A DNA stretch of 64,000 nucleotides from Tetrastigma voinierianum (GCA_016808115.1 JAEQBH010000991.1:434001-498000), one strand, 5' to 3'; numbered from the stretch's first letter, positions 33,116-46,601 are shown. Notes: generated by a model from the sequence alone, not told the origin. Made by a program: numbers and translations.

Positions 33116-35849
33116 GCCCAGCTTTCAAATAGATCTAGGGTTATGATGGATTCTAACTATACAAAAATAGAACCTGTATCATACTCAGTTTCATACTGAA
33201 AGTCATGAATCAGCAAAGCATGGTTTCCAAATAAATCCTGATTCATGCAGCACCATAATACAGCACATATTATTAGCACATTATTCTTTATAATACATTC
33301 AAGTTTTTTAATAAAATGACCAAATGGAGACTAAAAAATGAGTATTTATTTGAGATATAAGTTTCATAAGACCTTGTTTGTACAGTACGTGGTGACTTAA
33401 GTTTAAACACTGTGCACTTTGATTCACTCAAGAATTTAAGCACTCTGTTGCACCCACAACTTCCAATGTTGCACTTATACATATAAGAAAACATTATCTT
33501 ATGACTTTTGTAAATCGGCACGACAAATTCCACTTTTACCCCTTGTACCTTGTACAAATTAGGGTTTCGAGAATTTTTCTCAGCAGATATAGTACTAAAA
33601 ATTCAAGTATATTACTAAGCATATTAAAACTAGTATATTTAGAGTATTACAAATACAACAATTTAAAACTAAGAAATGCATGACAGATATAAAAGAATAA
33701 TACATGAAATATAGAAAGCATAATTAGTTTTGAGAAAGGTTCATAAAGAACTAAACTATTTACCAAAATATAATTTATAATTCTTGTTTGTTCCAAATCA
33801 TTTGACATGTACAAGTCTTGAAATTCAACTTTTTGCATTGTGAAATCATATATGACTTCAAATTTTCGAATTAGAAACAAATCACATTTGATTTCATCTA
33901 ATAATTTCTTGTTTGGTTTAAACATGTTGTTGTGCTATATAAAGCATTTAGAAGTTCATTTTGATTCAACACTCATTCTAAATCTCTCGTATATTTGTAC
34001 TCAACAATAATCATACAATTCAGCAAGCAATCAATCCATATATTAAAGTTTTGTACTAAGTTGCAAACATGGCTTATAATATAAATTACTGAATTTAGAA
34101 CAAAGGCATTCCATTATTTCATCATGAAAGCATTAAAGAGATATTTCTTTACAAAAAGAAGTACAAACAAGAACTAAATTTTTCTTTTGAGCTCTGTTGG
34201 AACACTTATATACAAACATTCCCTTTTATATTTTTCAATTTCCTCAGGGGTTCTTTGTGATATTCTGATTGTACCATAAGTTTCATTTTGAGGTAATACT
34301 CTTATAGAGGGCGAGGAAAAGGAATCTCTATGAGTTCACTAGAGTTGAAAAGGAACATATTTGGAGTTTTCTCATTTGAGAATGCCAGTATGTAAAGTAC
34401 ATAAAGTCAAGAAGTATTATTTGGTAGCGCATTCAGCAACATGAATGAAAAAACAATGATTAAAGTGTAGATTTGGTTTTTGAATGAAACAAAAGATGTG
34501 AAAAAATGTGAAATAAAAACAGAAAAAATAAGGTTGTTTGTGTGGGGTTTTGAGTGAATAGGAACATGTGTATGAGTGTTTGAGTTTGAACAGAATGACA
34601 TGGTGTATGAGGATGGAGTTGAAGTGATAAGTAAAATGTGGTAGAGTTTGAAGAATGGGACGTGTTCAGAGCAGCGGTTGAAAATGGAGGGGTTGTGTGT
34701 GCATAGGTTTAAGCAGCAAGCTGAAACTATGTATCAATAGGTTCTGAAACATTTTAGTTTCAAGATCACTGCATTTAATTGGCCAAATCGAAACTAGTCC
34801 CTTTAAATTCTTCTAAAGTAAATACTCTATCTTATTAATCCTATTGGTATACTACTACTATATTATACTCAATTTGAATCATTTCATGTGTGTATTATTA
34901 TGTATCTAAACTCTCATTTAGCTCATGTAATCTCTAACATTTGAGGACTAATTCAGTAGAGCTCATTCTCATACACTTTCTTTATTTTTGCACATCGATG
35001 CTAGAGTACCAGAAGCCTGCTAAAGTTCTCAAATGCTAACAACTGTACTATTAGAAAGCACATCAAAAACATAACACCATATTGGATAGGAGTTTAGATT
35101 ATTCCAGCTAAGGGTGAGAGAAAGAAGTCTTAGGACACCTTTCTTCTTCTTTACAAGGTTCCCTTTGCACTCTAGTATGCATATTAAAGCCAATGAATTT
35201 ACTAAGTAGTAGGGTATACCTACTATACTATTTATGTGTAATTCTATAGAGCTATATCTTCCATTCATTTATTCAGCTAATATGCATACAAGAAATGCAC
35301 TCTTCCTTTACTTATTTGTATAAATATTTGGAAAGGTAAGTAGAGTGAAACTAGGAAGTAAACCATACCTTTGCTTCATAAATTGGTGACCCTATGATGG
35401 ATTCAAATAGGTTTAACTGCAGTTTGAGGTTCCACTCTGCACCATCCATGAGCAATTCACTATTTCATGATGGTCTGGATCTTTCTGCAACTTCTTGAAC
35501 TTGGATCCATCCTTTTATAGCCAGTTGAGATAATACTTGTTTGTATCTCACTTCACTGTCGAGAGAATTCATTTCTACTGAGCACCTTATGCACCATATT
35601 CTACTATGTATAAGTATAAACTACAGCAAACCAATTTATGCTCACAAGAACACAACCCTTCTTCTTGTCACTCTAAATGGTAATGCAAATATTAAATCTC
35701 TTTAGCCTATAGAAAATCATATGCAAACATACATTTTCCATGCGAGGAATGCTTTCAAAATTTGACACAAATTCAAATCAAAGCTGAAAGCACCTTTTCC
35801 TTACTCTACTTACATTTTTAACTACCACATTCACTCTTCACTTTCTCCC
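33116..35849. other. Unassigned interior of B
   Basis: AT-rich, no protein recognised. A plus-strand TATA-like CTATATAAAGC occurs near 33935 and could belong to another small insert. Part may correspond to the non-coding region 45000-46600 of A, but the alignment is not convincing by eye. The body of the 3' ORF seen in A is missing here. Confidence 0.35.
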
Positions 35850-35999
35850 TCTTCAGGTAGTTTGGCAGATTTCCATCATTGTTTCAGACCTTTCTTGTTG
35901 AGTGGCTACAATCTAAAGCTCCGGAGTAGTTTCTTCCTCACTTCCAACATATTCTTCCATAATTTCATTCAAATTAGATGAACTCTGTGATGAGAACAT
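35850..35999 (-). pseudogene. Start of the 3' ORF of element B (relic)
   Basis: From an ATG at 35999 the minus strand reads MFSSQSSSNLNEIMEEYVGS and then meets a stop. The core SNLNEIMEEYV is similar to PNLSEIMEEYI at the start of the 3' ORF of element A (47531). Beyond about 35850 the similarity is lost, so only the N-terminus survives. Confidence 0.6.
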
Positions 36000-36365
36000 A
36001 GTCGTAGCTGAATTTTAAGATCTAGGAATTTGAAAAAAGTAAAAAAGGAAATAGGGTTTTAAGAAAATGGGCTTTTCAGAATTTTTACTCCAAGCGATTG
36101 AAGTTCATTTTCTATGAGCTGAGGATTTGTAGACAGTTTGTTGTTGGAGCAAAGGAATTTTTGCTTTGCCATTCTGAGAACAGAGAAACTTGAAGTCGAG
36201 ATTGTGTACAGACACAGGAGCTGTGGATCACTGCAAGAGTTGTGCGTAGTTTGGCTGATATGAAGTGAATGAGTCAGATAATGGGTTTTCGAAGCAGGAA
36301 TTGTGTGCGAGCCAGTATCTGGACCTCCATGGTGAGACTTTTTGTGCGCAACAAGATGGTAGTGT

Positions 36366-36480
36366 TCGTGACATCGATGCCAACACCTTGAATACAAGGT
36401 AGCCCGACAAACTAGCCTAAAATGGGAGAATGTGACCTTTATCCCAGACAAAGGAAAATTGTATCCGCGACAAAATTCCA
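36366..36480. repeat. Sparse GTCGCGAC-like words before 3' ORF of B
   Basis: TTCGTGACATC (about 36366), AGCCCGACAAAC (about 36401) and ATCCGCGACAAAATT (about 36461) look like decayed palindrome copies. They sit in the spacer upstream of the 3' ORF, where A has a clear array (47719-48103). Confidence 0.4.
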
Positions 36481-36941
36481 CTCATCAAATTTCGTGCACA
36501 AAAATTTTGACGCACTAACCATATTAATACACCAAACAACATTCAATACATTCCAATCAATCAAATCATGCTTATAGATGTTTTTTAGGCGTGTTCGGGC
36601 GCATCGGTTCCGAGGTGTTTTGAGTTGAGTTGGGTTTAATGTTGGCTTAGGCCAGGCATGGGCAGTTGGTTAAGTAGAAATTTAGGTAGGGCGCAGCGGA
36701 GTACAGAGTATGGGTTTTTATACTTGAAGTTGATTGGGGGCGTGGCGCTTGTTTCATTCATTGTGTGTGAGTCATCGTTCGTTTGTCATGAAACCATATT
36801 TTGTTAATGCTCCATAGTTAGCTTTCCTTGACACAGAAAAAACGGTAAAAATCAACTAACATAAAAAAAAATTAAATTAAAATAAAAACTTCAAACACAC
36901 AAAATGTAACAAAATCAAACTATCAATGGAAAATAAAAATT

Positions 36942-36961
36942 ACTTGGGTTGCCTCCCAAGT
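36942..36961 (-). other. Post-pol hairpin box of B
   Basis: ACTTGGG-TTGCCT-CCCAAGT forms a perfect 7-bp stem with a 6-nt loop. It lies just past the integrase end. A has the equivalent box at 48491-48506 with a compensating base-pair change. Confidence 0.75.
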
Positions 36962-37025
36962 AGCTACTCAGTTTTATGTCTTTAGTTAGACATTGCTGCA
37001 ACATGCTCTCTTTTCAGCAATTCTT

Positions 37026-37930
37026 TCAATCTCTTAAAATTTGGGATTGTTCCTCATTCAATCTGTCTCCCAAATAATGCTTCAATCTTTGGCCATTAAC
37101 CTTAAACTCATATCTTGGATTTGTTTTCATTGTAACTACTCCAAAAGGTGTAACTACTATCATTGTGTAAGGACCTCCACTTGGTTGAGTTTTCGGGGAA
37201 ATAGTCAAGCCTTGGGTTTTATTCAAAAAGGTGATTCTCTATTTTGAATTCTCTTCTCAATATCCTCTAGTCATGCCATTTCTTGGTCATATCTTTGTAA
37301 ATTCTTACATTTGTCATAGGCTTCGTTTCGGCTCTTCTAATTCGCTTGATTAGAAGTCTTTTCTCCTTAGCGACATAAATCCCAGTTCGACTGTGCTTTG
37401 CCCATAGCTTTATATTCAAGCTCAAGATGGAGATGACAAGGCTTTCCAAATACAATCCTGTATGGGGACATTCCAATAAGAGACTTATAAGCAATCCTGT
37501 AAGCCCACAATGCATCATCTAGCTTTATTGACCAGTCTTTTCTGCGACTTCTTTATCTTCTCCATTATGTGCTATCTCCTTATTGGATATTTCTCCTTGT
37601 TGGTGGTGATAAGCCAATCCTGTATGTCGACCCCATATGCTTAGGAGTTTTGCAAACAACTTGTTTGCAAAATGGCTTCCCTTATCACTAATGATTGTTC
37701 TTAGGGCTCCATATCTACTCAAGATGTTTATTTAAATAAACCGCACAACTGTGTTGGCATCAAAACAGGACAATCTATTGCTTCCACCCATTTGGATACG
37801 TAGTCCACAACAAGGAGAATGTATAAATTTCCAAATGAAGGTGGGAAAGGTCCCCTGAAGTCTATCCCCCATACATAAAAAATCTGTAGCACTAGGATTC
37901 CTTGTGGAGGCATTTCATTTCTTTTGTTTA
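37026..37930 (-). pseudogene. Integrase of element B, core and C-terminus
   Basis: The core is in three frames. GIDFRGPFPPSFGNLYILLV with VDYVSKWVEA (37728-37913) gives the first catalytic aspartate. TIISDKGSHFANKL with EISNKEI (37525-37722) gives the second aspartate and the glutamate of D,D-35-E. The C-terminal piece (37267-37518) has TNVRIYKDMTKKWHD-like text. A further stretch to 37026 holds a basic tail (QTQPSGG-type, FKVNGQRLKHYLGD). Stops and shifts between the pieces make it a pseudogene. Confidence 0.88.
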
Positions 37931-38600
37931 TGTTGCCTATTCTCTAACATCTGTCACAATGCTTCACCCATTCAGAACAATCTCTAAATAGAGTTGACCA
38001 ATATAAACCTAGCTGGAGAATTTTCTAGGTTGTTTTGTCTCCTACAAAGTCTCCTCCATATGGTGATGCATGACATTTATCTAAAATTTCACCTTGTTCT
38101 GCCTCTGGTACACATCTTCTAATGATCTTTTATGCTCCTCTTCTAAATAGTAGTGGGTCATCCCGTATATAAGATCTAGCATCAGTCCTTAACTTTCCTT
38201 TTTTCTGGTAGCTGAATTCTGGAGGCATAATTACATAAGCTAAATAGTTCACAATGTCAGCATACCGTGGTACTTGAACAGATACTTGAAAAAATTGCTC
38301 ATCAGGGAAAAAAATTTCTATTTCAATCCCTCTTTTATCTTCAGTGGGCTTTTCTAATCTTGACAAGTGATCTACTATCATATTATCACTACCCTTCTTG
38401 TCCTTGATCTCCAAGTTAAATTCCTGCAGTAATAAGACCCATCCGATTAGTCTTGGTTTTGCATCTTTCTTTGTCATCAGATATTTGATTTCTGCATGAT
38501 CAGTGTGCACTATGACATGAGATCCCAATATATATGGCTTAAACTTCTAACAAGAAAATACTATTGCTAGCATTTCTTTTTCAATAGTTGAGTAATTCTC
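37931..38600 (-). pseudogene. RNase H and integrase zinc-finger region of element B
   Basis: The frame 38130-38528 reads GSHVIVHTDHAEIKYLMTKK, then LLLQEFNLEIKDKKGSDN and DHLSRLEKP. These mark the end of RNase H and the linker to integrase. 37931-38129 should encode the H2C2 finger and is readable only in pieces (for example CHASPYGGD near 38060). The same order occurs in element A. Confidence 0.85.
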
Positions 38601-39560
38601 TTGTGCTTCATTAAAAGTCATGCTAACATAATATATAGCTCTAAAAGTCTTGTCACTTCTTTGTCCCAACACTGCTCCTATTGCATAATCACTGGCATCA
38701 CACATGATTTCAAAATCCTTGCTCTAGTTTGGTGTTGCCATGATAGGAGCTCTGATCAACCTAGCCTTGATCTCTTCACATGCCCATTTACACTTCTCAA
38801 CAAATTCAAAATTTTCTTCCTTTTCAAGCAGTCTGCATAATGGCCTTGATATTTTGGAGAAATCCTTTACACATCTTTTATAAAATCCAGCATGTCCCAA
38901 AAAACCTCTAATCCCTTTGGCTTTAGTAGGTAGCGTAGTTTAATGTGAAACATTTGTAGTTAGCCTCGAAGTCTAATTGTAGAAATTTTATGCCCAGACA
39001 ATACCTTCAATTACCATAAAATGACATTTTTTCGATTCGAGCTAGTTTTGTCTTGCTTTCCTCTAAATACAGTTTCTAAATTTTCTAGGCAATTCTCAAG
39101 CGGATCCATAAGATATCATGAAAATTTCCATAGCCTCCTCCACAAATTTGAGAAAATGGACATCATACACCTTTGAAAGGTGGCAAGAGCATTAAACAAT
39201 CCAAATGACATCCTTCTAAAAGCAAAGTTGCTATAAGGACATGTAAAGGTAGTTTTCTCCTAGTCCTCAAGGGCTATGACAATCCCGATTATATCGAATA
39301 TCCGCCAGCTTATAAATTAGGGTGTCTGCCAGCTTTATCCGACATTTGATCCATAAAAGGCAAAGATGGTGATCCTTTCTGGTGGCAGTGTTCAATTTCC
39401 TGTAATCAATGCATACCCTCCATCCTATCACAGTTCTTGTTAGAATTAACTCATTGCTCTCTTTTTTTATGACTGTGAATCCACCCTTCTTAGGAACCAC
39501 ATGGTAGGCTCACGAGAATTTGTATGACATTGCATAAATAAATCCACGCATTCGACCATT
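38601..39560 (-). pseudogene. Reverse transcriptase of element B, broken
   Basis: The N-terminal part, 39267-39500, reads VPKKGGFTVIKKESNELI and GWRVCIDYRKLNTATRKDHH, typical of Athila RT. The catalytic box region (near 39100-39130) reads MEIFMISYG where the paired aspartates should be, so activity is lost in addition to the stops. The remainder to 38601 is in several frames. Confidence 0.85.
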
Positions 39561-39981
39561 TAAGTACTTCTTTTTCGACAACTTTTTTTCTGGTGGATTG
39601 ACCTTCTACAATGTTCAATTTATGTTTTGCATTTCCTCTAGAAGGTTTTATGCATGCAGGTGATGGACTAATCCCTTCGAGTCTTCCATTTGTAAGCTAT
39701 GGCTTCTTTATGCTTTTTGAGAATTTCAATCAGTTTCTGCTCTTTATCTTTTGTTAACTCAGTTGCTATAATTACAAGTTCTTATCTTTTAGCTCTTAAA
39801 AATGCATATTTTAGGTGTTTGGGTAATTCCTTCAGAATTAACCCTCATAACTTTTTTCGACCTCCTGTACCTTCACTTCACTACTGCTTAATCTTTCTAC
39901 ATTGTCTTAATTCAGACTCAATACCGCTTCTTTTAATTCAACCCTGGCATTCAGATGTTTAGTATCAAGATCCTCAATATA

Positions 39982-40341
39982 CTATAAATTCATCATATTT
40001 TCATTCTTTGAATCTTGATTCTTACAATCATCAATCAATTCAAAACTGATAGGAACTACATTTTCAAAATTCTTACATTCAGCTTTTTCAAAATCAGGCT
40101 GCTTCAAGCCTTGATTAAGGTTGAAGTGTACTTCTTCATTTCCCACCTTGAGAGTGAGCTCTCCTTTCCTTACATCAATCAAGGCTACTCGATTGTAGTA
40201 ACGCGTGACTGATGGAGCTTGCTTATCTTCTTGATACTTTCTCGTAACAAAGTCCTTTGGAAAATAAACTTCCCCCACCTTGTTCGGTATATTCGAGTTC
40301 ATGCGGTTGAGTCGCCAGATGATGCGCCGTTGCAAAGTCAT
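39982..40341 (-). pseudogene. Protease region of element B
   Basis: The minus-strand frame has FVTRKYQEDKQAPSVTRYYN and ALIDVRKGELTLKVGNEEV, the latter being a characteristic stretch at the end of the Athila protease before the linker to RT. An upstream part with the catalytic motif is not clear. The frame ends in an acidic, Asn-rich linker. Confidence 0.75.
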
Positions 40342-40359
40342 TTGTTTATGCGAGAGTTA

Positions 40360-41156
40360 ACTCCTAAACATTATGTTCACCATAGATAATGGCATCAGAT
40401 TGATAATTGCACCAGAATCACATAAAGCTCTACCAAACTCATAGTTCCCTATAGTGCAAGGAATGGTGAAGCTTCATGGATCTTGCATTTTCTATGGCAG
40501 GTTCTTCTAGATTATTGCACTGCAATTTGTTGACAAGCTTACCACTTCATCTTCATCCAACTTCCTTTTCTTGCTGATGATGTCCTTCATAAATTTCTCA
40601 TAATAAGGCATCTGAGCCAATGTTTCAGCAAAAGGAATGTTGATCTCTAATTTCTTGAACATGTTCAAGAATTTAGCAAATTGATCATCCAACTTTGACT
40701 TCTGTAGTCTTTAGAGGAATGGAATAGGAGGTTGATAGGCTCTCGCTTCCTCCTTCTTTTTCAGTTCTCCCTCTTCCATTTGCTGCTCTTGCTGTAACTT
40801 TAGTTTCTCTTTTTCATCTATTAATTCTGTGATGTTCAACTTGTTTTCTTTGCTAGTTTTTGCTTATTCTTCCTTCTCAGTCAGCTTTATCTCATCTTCT
40901 TCTCTTTTCTTCAATTCTCTACCACTCCTAAGTGTTATAGCCATACAGTCCTTAGGATTCCTCCTTGTGTCACTGGGAAATGCTTCTCTAGACTAGTTCT
41001 GCAGAGTTTGGGCTAGCTGCCCTACTTGAGTTTCAAGGTTCTTCAAAGAGGCATTTGTGTTGGTCTGAAAAACAATGGTATTTTCCTAAAATACAACAAT
41101 TTCAGCAAATTTTTGTTCATGGATGTTTAGGATCCTCTTGTTTTCTGCCATATACC
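40360..41156 (-). pseudogene. gag-protease 3' part of element B, left of insertion A
   Basis: The frame 40507-40692 reads LEINIPFAETLAQMPYYEKF and then MKDIISKKRKLDEDEVVS, the gag-protease junction typical of Athila. Next to 41156 the minus strand continues with MAENKRILNIHEQKFAE, a gag stretch that carries on in the same register on the far side of element A (56986 and beyond). Acidic/basic-rich coiled-coil-like text lies between. Confidence 0.85.
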
Positions 41157-43955
41157 TGTTGGTGTGACCAGAAGATATATACAAATTTATGACACCATTA
41201 CTAAAGGACTATTGTCTAATCCCCAACAATAATGCCATGAAACTTGCTTGTTGTATTTCTTTGCAATTATACTCATTAAAATCGGTTTCCTTAAGATTAG
41301 ATAAATCTCTTTACCTTGATCCAGATTACGCAAGTGTCTGGTCGAACAAGTAATAAAATGGATTTAAGTCCGGTCTCGATCCCACGGAGATCTGAAATTC
41401 CGCGATCAACTACCTGACTTCTCAATTTCTATACTATTTGGACTATGATTTGCAATTGATATATTCTAACCTTGAAAATATTGAAGAATAGCGATACGTA
41501 AGCTAGAACAAAATGAAATAATACTTAAATCAAAATAAAAGGAATTTGCGAAATGCGTTCACATTAGTTAGTTTTAAAGGAGCATTGAAATACAAGCGTT
41601 GTGAAACATCAATTCCTGCAGACCACTAAATAGCTTTACTTCATGAACTTGGATTTAGAATTAGTCAGGGAAGGAATAATGCCATGGATCTCTCATGTGA
41701 CATATTTCATCATCCTAATCTTCTGTTTCCTCGAATCACGGAGGATTAGATAACTACTGTCTGAATTTCTTTGTTGCTAAGGTATTTTCTTTTCAATACT
41801 TCATACGAACATGGGTATGAAACCTTGTTCTAGACATAGGCTAAGCTTTAGTTTACTATCTTGGTTCTCATCCTCAAAATTGGAACAGTTCATTCTTTCC
41901 TTGATTAGATCCTTGCTAACACGGGATTGAACTTACTGTTCGAATCGAGGCAAACTCTCTGCTCATTTTAATTGATAAGTCATTCAACTCATTCTCGATT
42001 GCAAGTGAGAAGAAGATTTATGATTAAATTTCTGAGCCCGTAGATCCCAATATTAGGTTCACATACCCTTCAAATATTGTTCAAAACTCTCAGGAATGCC
42101 TTCTCTGTGTCACTTAGAGGGCCTCCTGGAAATCAGAGCATGAAACAATCCTACTACAGGTATAGGACACTAATATTTGGATCAGATACAACAATAAACA
42201 AAAACCAGTTAGTAGATTCAAGTCTGAAGTTCAATGGATTTGATAAATTTCTGCAGAAAAGATAACTTCTAACAACGACAAATTGACCAGGCTGGGTTTC
42301 TAAATTGCTTCATTGTAGCGTAGCTCCTTGATCAAAGCACTCGTAGATCAAAAGTGAAGTTGAATTCAAAATTGTTTGGACATCAAACAAACCAGTGATA
42401 ATTGAAGAATTAACATTACGCATTAAACTTCAGCAGCAACTATATCCGAATCCATTCAAAAATAACAATCTACTCTAATCTAATCTAAAATAACGGCAAA
42501 AAGAAAAAGAAAATTAAACTACGAGCCTTGGCTGCAAACTTCTCTTTGGTATGAAGCGCTTTCTTTCCAATATGTTTAGCGTATTTATAGGGTTTTGAGG
42601 TTGGGCCTAAAAAAAGCTGGTGCTTTTGCGTGGTTTCAAAGATGTGGTAGATTTGTTTTGACAAATGTGGTGGGAGCCGTTTTTGTTGGACTGTTGTGGG
42701 GTGATGTGTGACATGTAACAGGTGGACTGTTTGTGGCGTGGTGGGGTGCGATGTCGCGACCTCAATCATACGTCGCGACCGTTTACTACATTTGTCATGT
42801 AGAAGCTTTTATCTGGTTGCCATAGCTAACACCTTGTATCGCGATGTGCGACCATAAATGGCGTCGTGACAGCTAACTCCTCATATGCTTGTTGTCGCGA
42901 CGTGGATGAGCGTCTCGACATCTCAGCTACGCATGTAAAAGCTCTTTTGAGGTCATGGAAGTTTATATTGTCGTAAACATCTTCAGCATCTCTTGAAGTA
43001 GCAATGTAGTAGCAGCTAAATGATATAAGTAACCTCATTCTTTCTGAGTGGCAATCGCTACTAAGAAAAAGGCAATCAAGCATCTTTCACTATATGATAT
43101 ACATGACAATAAAAAGAGGACATCGACTTCTGCCTTTACTTCATTGAAGTATGCGACCTCTAATTCACGTCATGAGCATCTTAAGAGTTCGGTATTTGAT
43201 ATCTCTATACATTATAGTATAAAGACCTCTGTGTTGACCTCTTTGAAAATGCATTTGTCCATGACTTCTTATACAGTGTCACGACCTTCATGTCTCTTTG
43301 TTAACCTTTTAGTGCAGTGCGACTTGAGAGTGGTGTCGGGGAGACAGCACATCTTCTTCTTTTGTAATTCACAAGTAAGTAAATATTGGAGTTTCTATTA
43401 AACACAGGTATTGTCTTCTAAATTCTTGTCCAAAATTCGACATCAAGTCCTTTCTTTCAAAATTGATTGAGCTTCCTTTGGCAGGAAATTTGTTCTTGTG
43501 AAGCTGTGAGTCAGCTCACTGTGCGACCTCATGGTGGTATCACGAGCAAATCCATTTATCTTAAGTTTGAGGTGTTAGCGACGTGTAGTGATGTAGCGAC
43601 AAGCCAGACTCTTCAATTCAGCTGGCTGTATTCCTGGGGCCAGGTCATTTGGTCCCAGCTGTCTGCCAGGGTCCACGACTTCACTTATTCACTCTGGGTT
43701 CTTCTTCAAAACCAAATTTTTGAGGTGCGTGACTTGGAATTCTTTGGAAGCTGCACTTCACTATGACTCAATTCAATTTTAATTTAAATTACAACAAGTG
43801 TTCTTATGATTTTGCTAAATATGATTTTATATTTGTGTTGCTGCATGGGTGGAATTTGGTTAAATTTATGGAGTTTTGAACAATTTAAATCATGTTTATA
43901 GAGTATAAACACAGGAAGGTAATTAAAGATGCAAAACAGGGTTTTTGGACAAATC
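41157..43955 (-). repeat. 3' LTR of element A
   Basis: It starts TGTTGGTGTGACCAG, ends near GGACAAATCA, and aligns with 54147-56980. It contains the PBS ghost (41218-41237), conserved R/U5 block (42103-42138), TATA box GTATTTATAG (42581-42590) and GTCGCGAC array. Blocks near-identical to the 5' LTR alternate with indel-rich ones. Confidence 0.9.
42753..43602. repeat. GTCGCGAC array in 3' LTR of A, degenerate
   Basis: GTCGCGACCTCAATCATAC then GTCGCGACC begins the array at a 19-bp step. Further copies (GTCGTGAC, GTCGCGACGTGG, GTCTCGACATC, GTGTCACGACC) are scattered to about 43600, many decayed. Confidence 0.75.
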
Positions 43956-46601
43956 AAAGTTCACTTTGAGAGGTTAAAGGTGCGATACCCAAAATAAGAA
44001 ATGGGGTGTTTGATGAAAATAAAGGCAGATGAGCTAGAAATTTTTTGGGACATTTTAGAAGTTTATTCCACGTTCAACATATTCACTTGCTTTTTGATGC
44101 AGACTAGGAGGTTATCTTTATTGGCCTCAGAGCTTTGGTTTTTATGCAAGAGCAAGGCATGGTGTACTTCTATTCTAAAAATTTCTTGATAAACTAATGC
44201 TGATTTATTTACAAGTCTTATTTGTGTGTATGAGTCAATAATCCTTTTAACTAAGATGAACTTGAATTTGATCTTGAGTTTGTGGCCCATTTATCAAGGG
44301 TCATATGCTTGTTTTCATATTGATATAAGCTAATGTAGGTAAATTCAACCTTCAAAATCAATGAGGTCTTTAGGCTTCATAATGTTGAATGAGTAATTGG
44401 GTAGATAATGGAAAAGAATTAGGTTGTAAATTACCAGTTTCATCTTGTCTCTCATTGTTATTCAAACTTTCTTCACTTTTCTTCTTTGTTCCTTTTTTGA
44501 ATCTCGTAATCAGCCTGATTCCTTTTTTGAATTCTTTGTGGAATCTCACTTTCATATGTGCAGTGAAATGAGTACATTCCTTGCTCTTACACCTTTACTT
44601 CTCTATGATTTGGAATAGTGCAATATTTTTTGTCTTCTTGAAGCTTTCTGTACTCATATAGAACTTTAGACTGCAACTACATACCAGTTGTTAGGGTGCT
44701 GAGTATTTAAAACCTAGAGCTTAATTGTTCAAGGAAATGAGCACAGAGACCAAAGCTTATTCCTTATTTCACTAATACCTTCTTTACTTCTTCAACCTTC
44801 TTATCAAAATAAGGAATATTGTTCCCTGAACTTGTTTATTTCATATCACACACTTTTAATTTAGAAGCTGGATAATTTGGGTTCAACTCTATGCTTTGTA
44901 GAGTTTCTTGCAAGGAAGGAATTTAAGTTTCAATTGCTTTAATTTATTAGAAGAACTAAAACTATTTGGCTCAAATCAGAGACTAGAGAATATGTAAGCA
45001 TATTTTAAAGAATTAGAGCTTTAAAGAAACAAAGGCACACATGAGGATGCTCTTATCATTTCACATTGGTTGTTTCACAAGTTTAATACTCAATCAATAA
45101 TCAAACAAGTTCTAGGGCGTAGTTTAAATCTGAATTCCCGAGAAGATGTTCTAATTCCTCTCCAAAGAAGTTTCTATAAGTTTTGTTGACAATATGTAAT
45201 GCCTCTTCAAACTTGTATATTATTTATACCCATTATTTTTAACATAAGTATTTATTCTATCAACAACAATCAAATTTCAATTTTTACAACTAAACTAAAT
45301 ATTGTAAAAAATAGTAGTGACTTCTAATTCAGTTTCTTTATTCAAATGCCTTGATTTTATATATTTGTGTTCAAAATTTATCTCTAAGTTAAACTACTTT
45401 AACTAGTTAGTTATGACATTTCAAGCATTTTCATTCTTGAACTAAGTACGATGTTATTTACCACGACAAGTCAATGAAAGTAGAAACACAAAAGCTGTAA
45501 CTACCATGACCTTGAGCATTTCAGCAACACGAATTTTCTTGTTTTATTGATGATCAAAGTGCAAAGTGTTGAGGCTTGACATTAGGGAAGAGAAAAAATG
45601 TTCAATAGCTAAAATTTATTTTCTGCACAGAAAGGCTCAAAAATATTTAGAGAAAGTGAGGAATCATGCTTGAAATTTAAAGAAAAATTTAAGAAATTTC
45701 ATTCATTACCTCTTACTCTTGCCTCTCTTTATAAAGCCGATCTTCCAAGAACTATCATTAGATGAAGTTTCAACTTCTTATTAGAATTAAATAACCATGT
45801 CCACAAATGTGTTCATTGTTATATAAATCTACATCATGAAACTTCTAAAAATTGGGAAGATTTTTTTGTTAATCAAGTCAGAATTTTCTGTGATTTTCTC
45901 TCTATATTTTCATTTTCATAAAATATTTTTATCTATTTTCTTCTATTTTCTTCCAAAGTCCTTGAAGCGAGTGACTTGTATAGAACCCAAGACCTTATGC
46001 TCTAAGTGCAGCCTCTGTGCAGATATATTTAGCATGATTTGAGGAAATGGGAATGACCATGAGATTTGTTGTAAAATGAACAAGCTGGGTTTCAGCATAG
46101 TGATCTTGGAGTCGCGTATAAATTTTTAACAGACTATATAGTAGAGAACTGAGTTTTGTAGATCCATATATATTGAAACAATTCATAGCACCATTTGTTG
46201 ATCTCTTTAACATCACCAGAGCTAAATGTATTTCAATGCCTTGCAGTATCTTTATTGATTTTGAGGTCACACATAGCTAGTTCAGCACTTATAGGCATAG
46301 CTATAGAGACTTTTGCACGGAAGGGACCATTTCTCTTCTCTTTTCTTCCATGCTCTTAAGTTGAATTGAGCATTTCCATTGTAAATTGTACACAAAAACT
46401 CAAACTTTCTCAGGTCTACAGAAGTAAAAATTTCCCTTCTTGAAACTGGCAAGTAAGTTGAAAGAAATCTATAGAGCTTCTATCTTCTTACTCTATACGG
46501 AACATAAAAGTATCCCCTTCTTGATGTTCATCTAGATTTTCTTCTCCCTGCTCTGCCATCAGAAAAGTGTCTTCTTCCTGTGTTGCATTCCATTTCATCT
46601 T
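43956..46601 (-). other. 3' non-coding region of element A
   Basis: Between the extra ORF and the 3' LTR lie 2.6 kb of AT-rich sequence without a recognisable protein. Parts align with 30500-31400 of B. A strong polypurine tract directly beside the LTR is not obvious (AGAGG near 43969). Confidence 0.6.
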
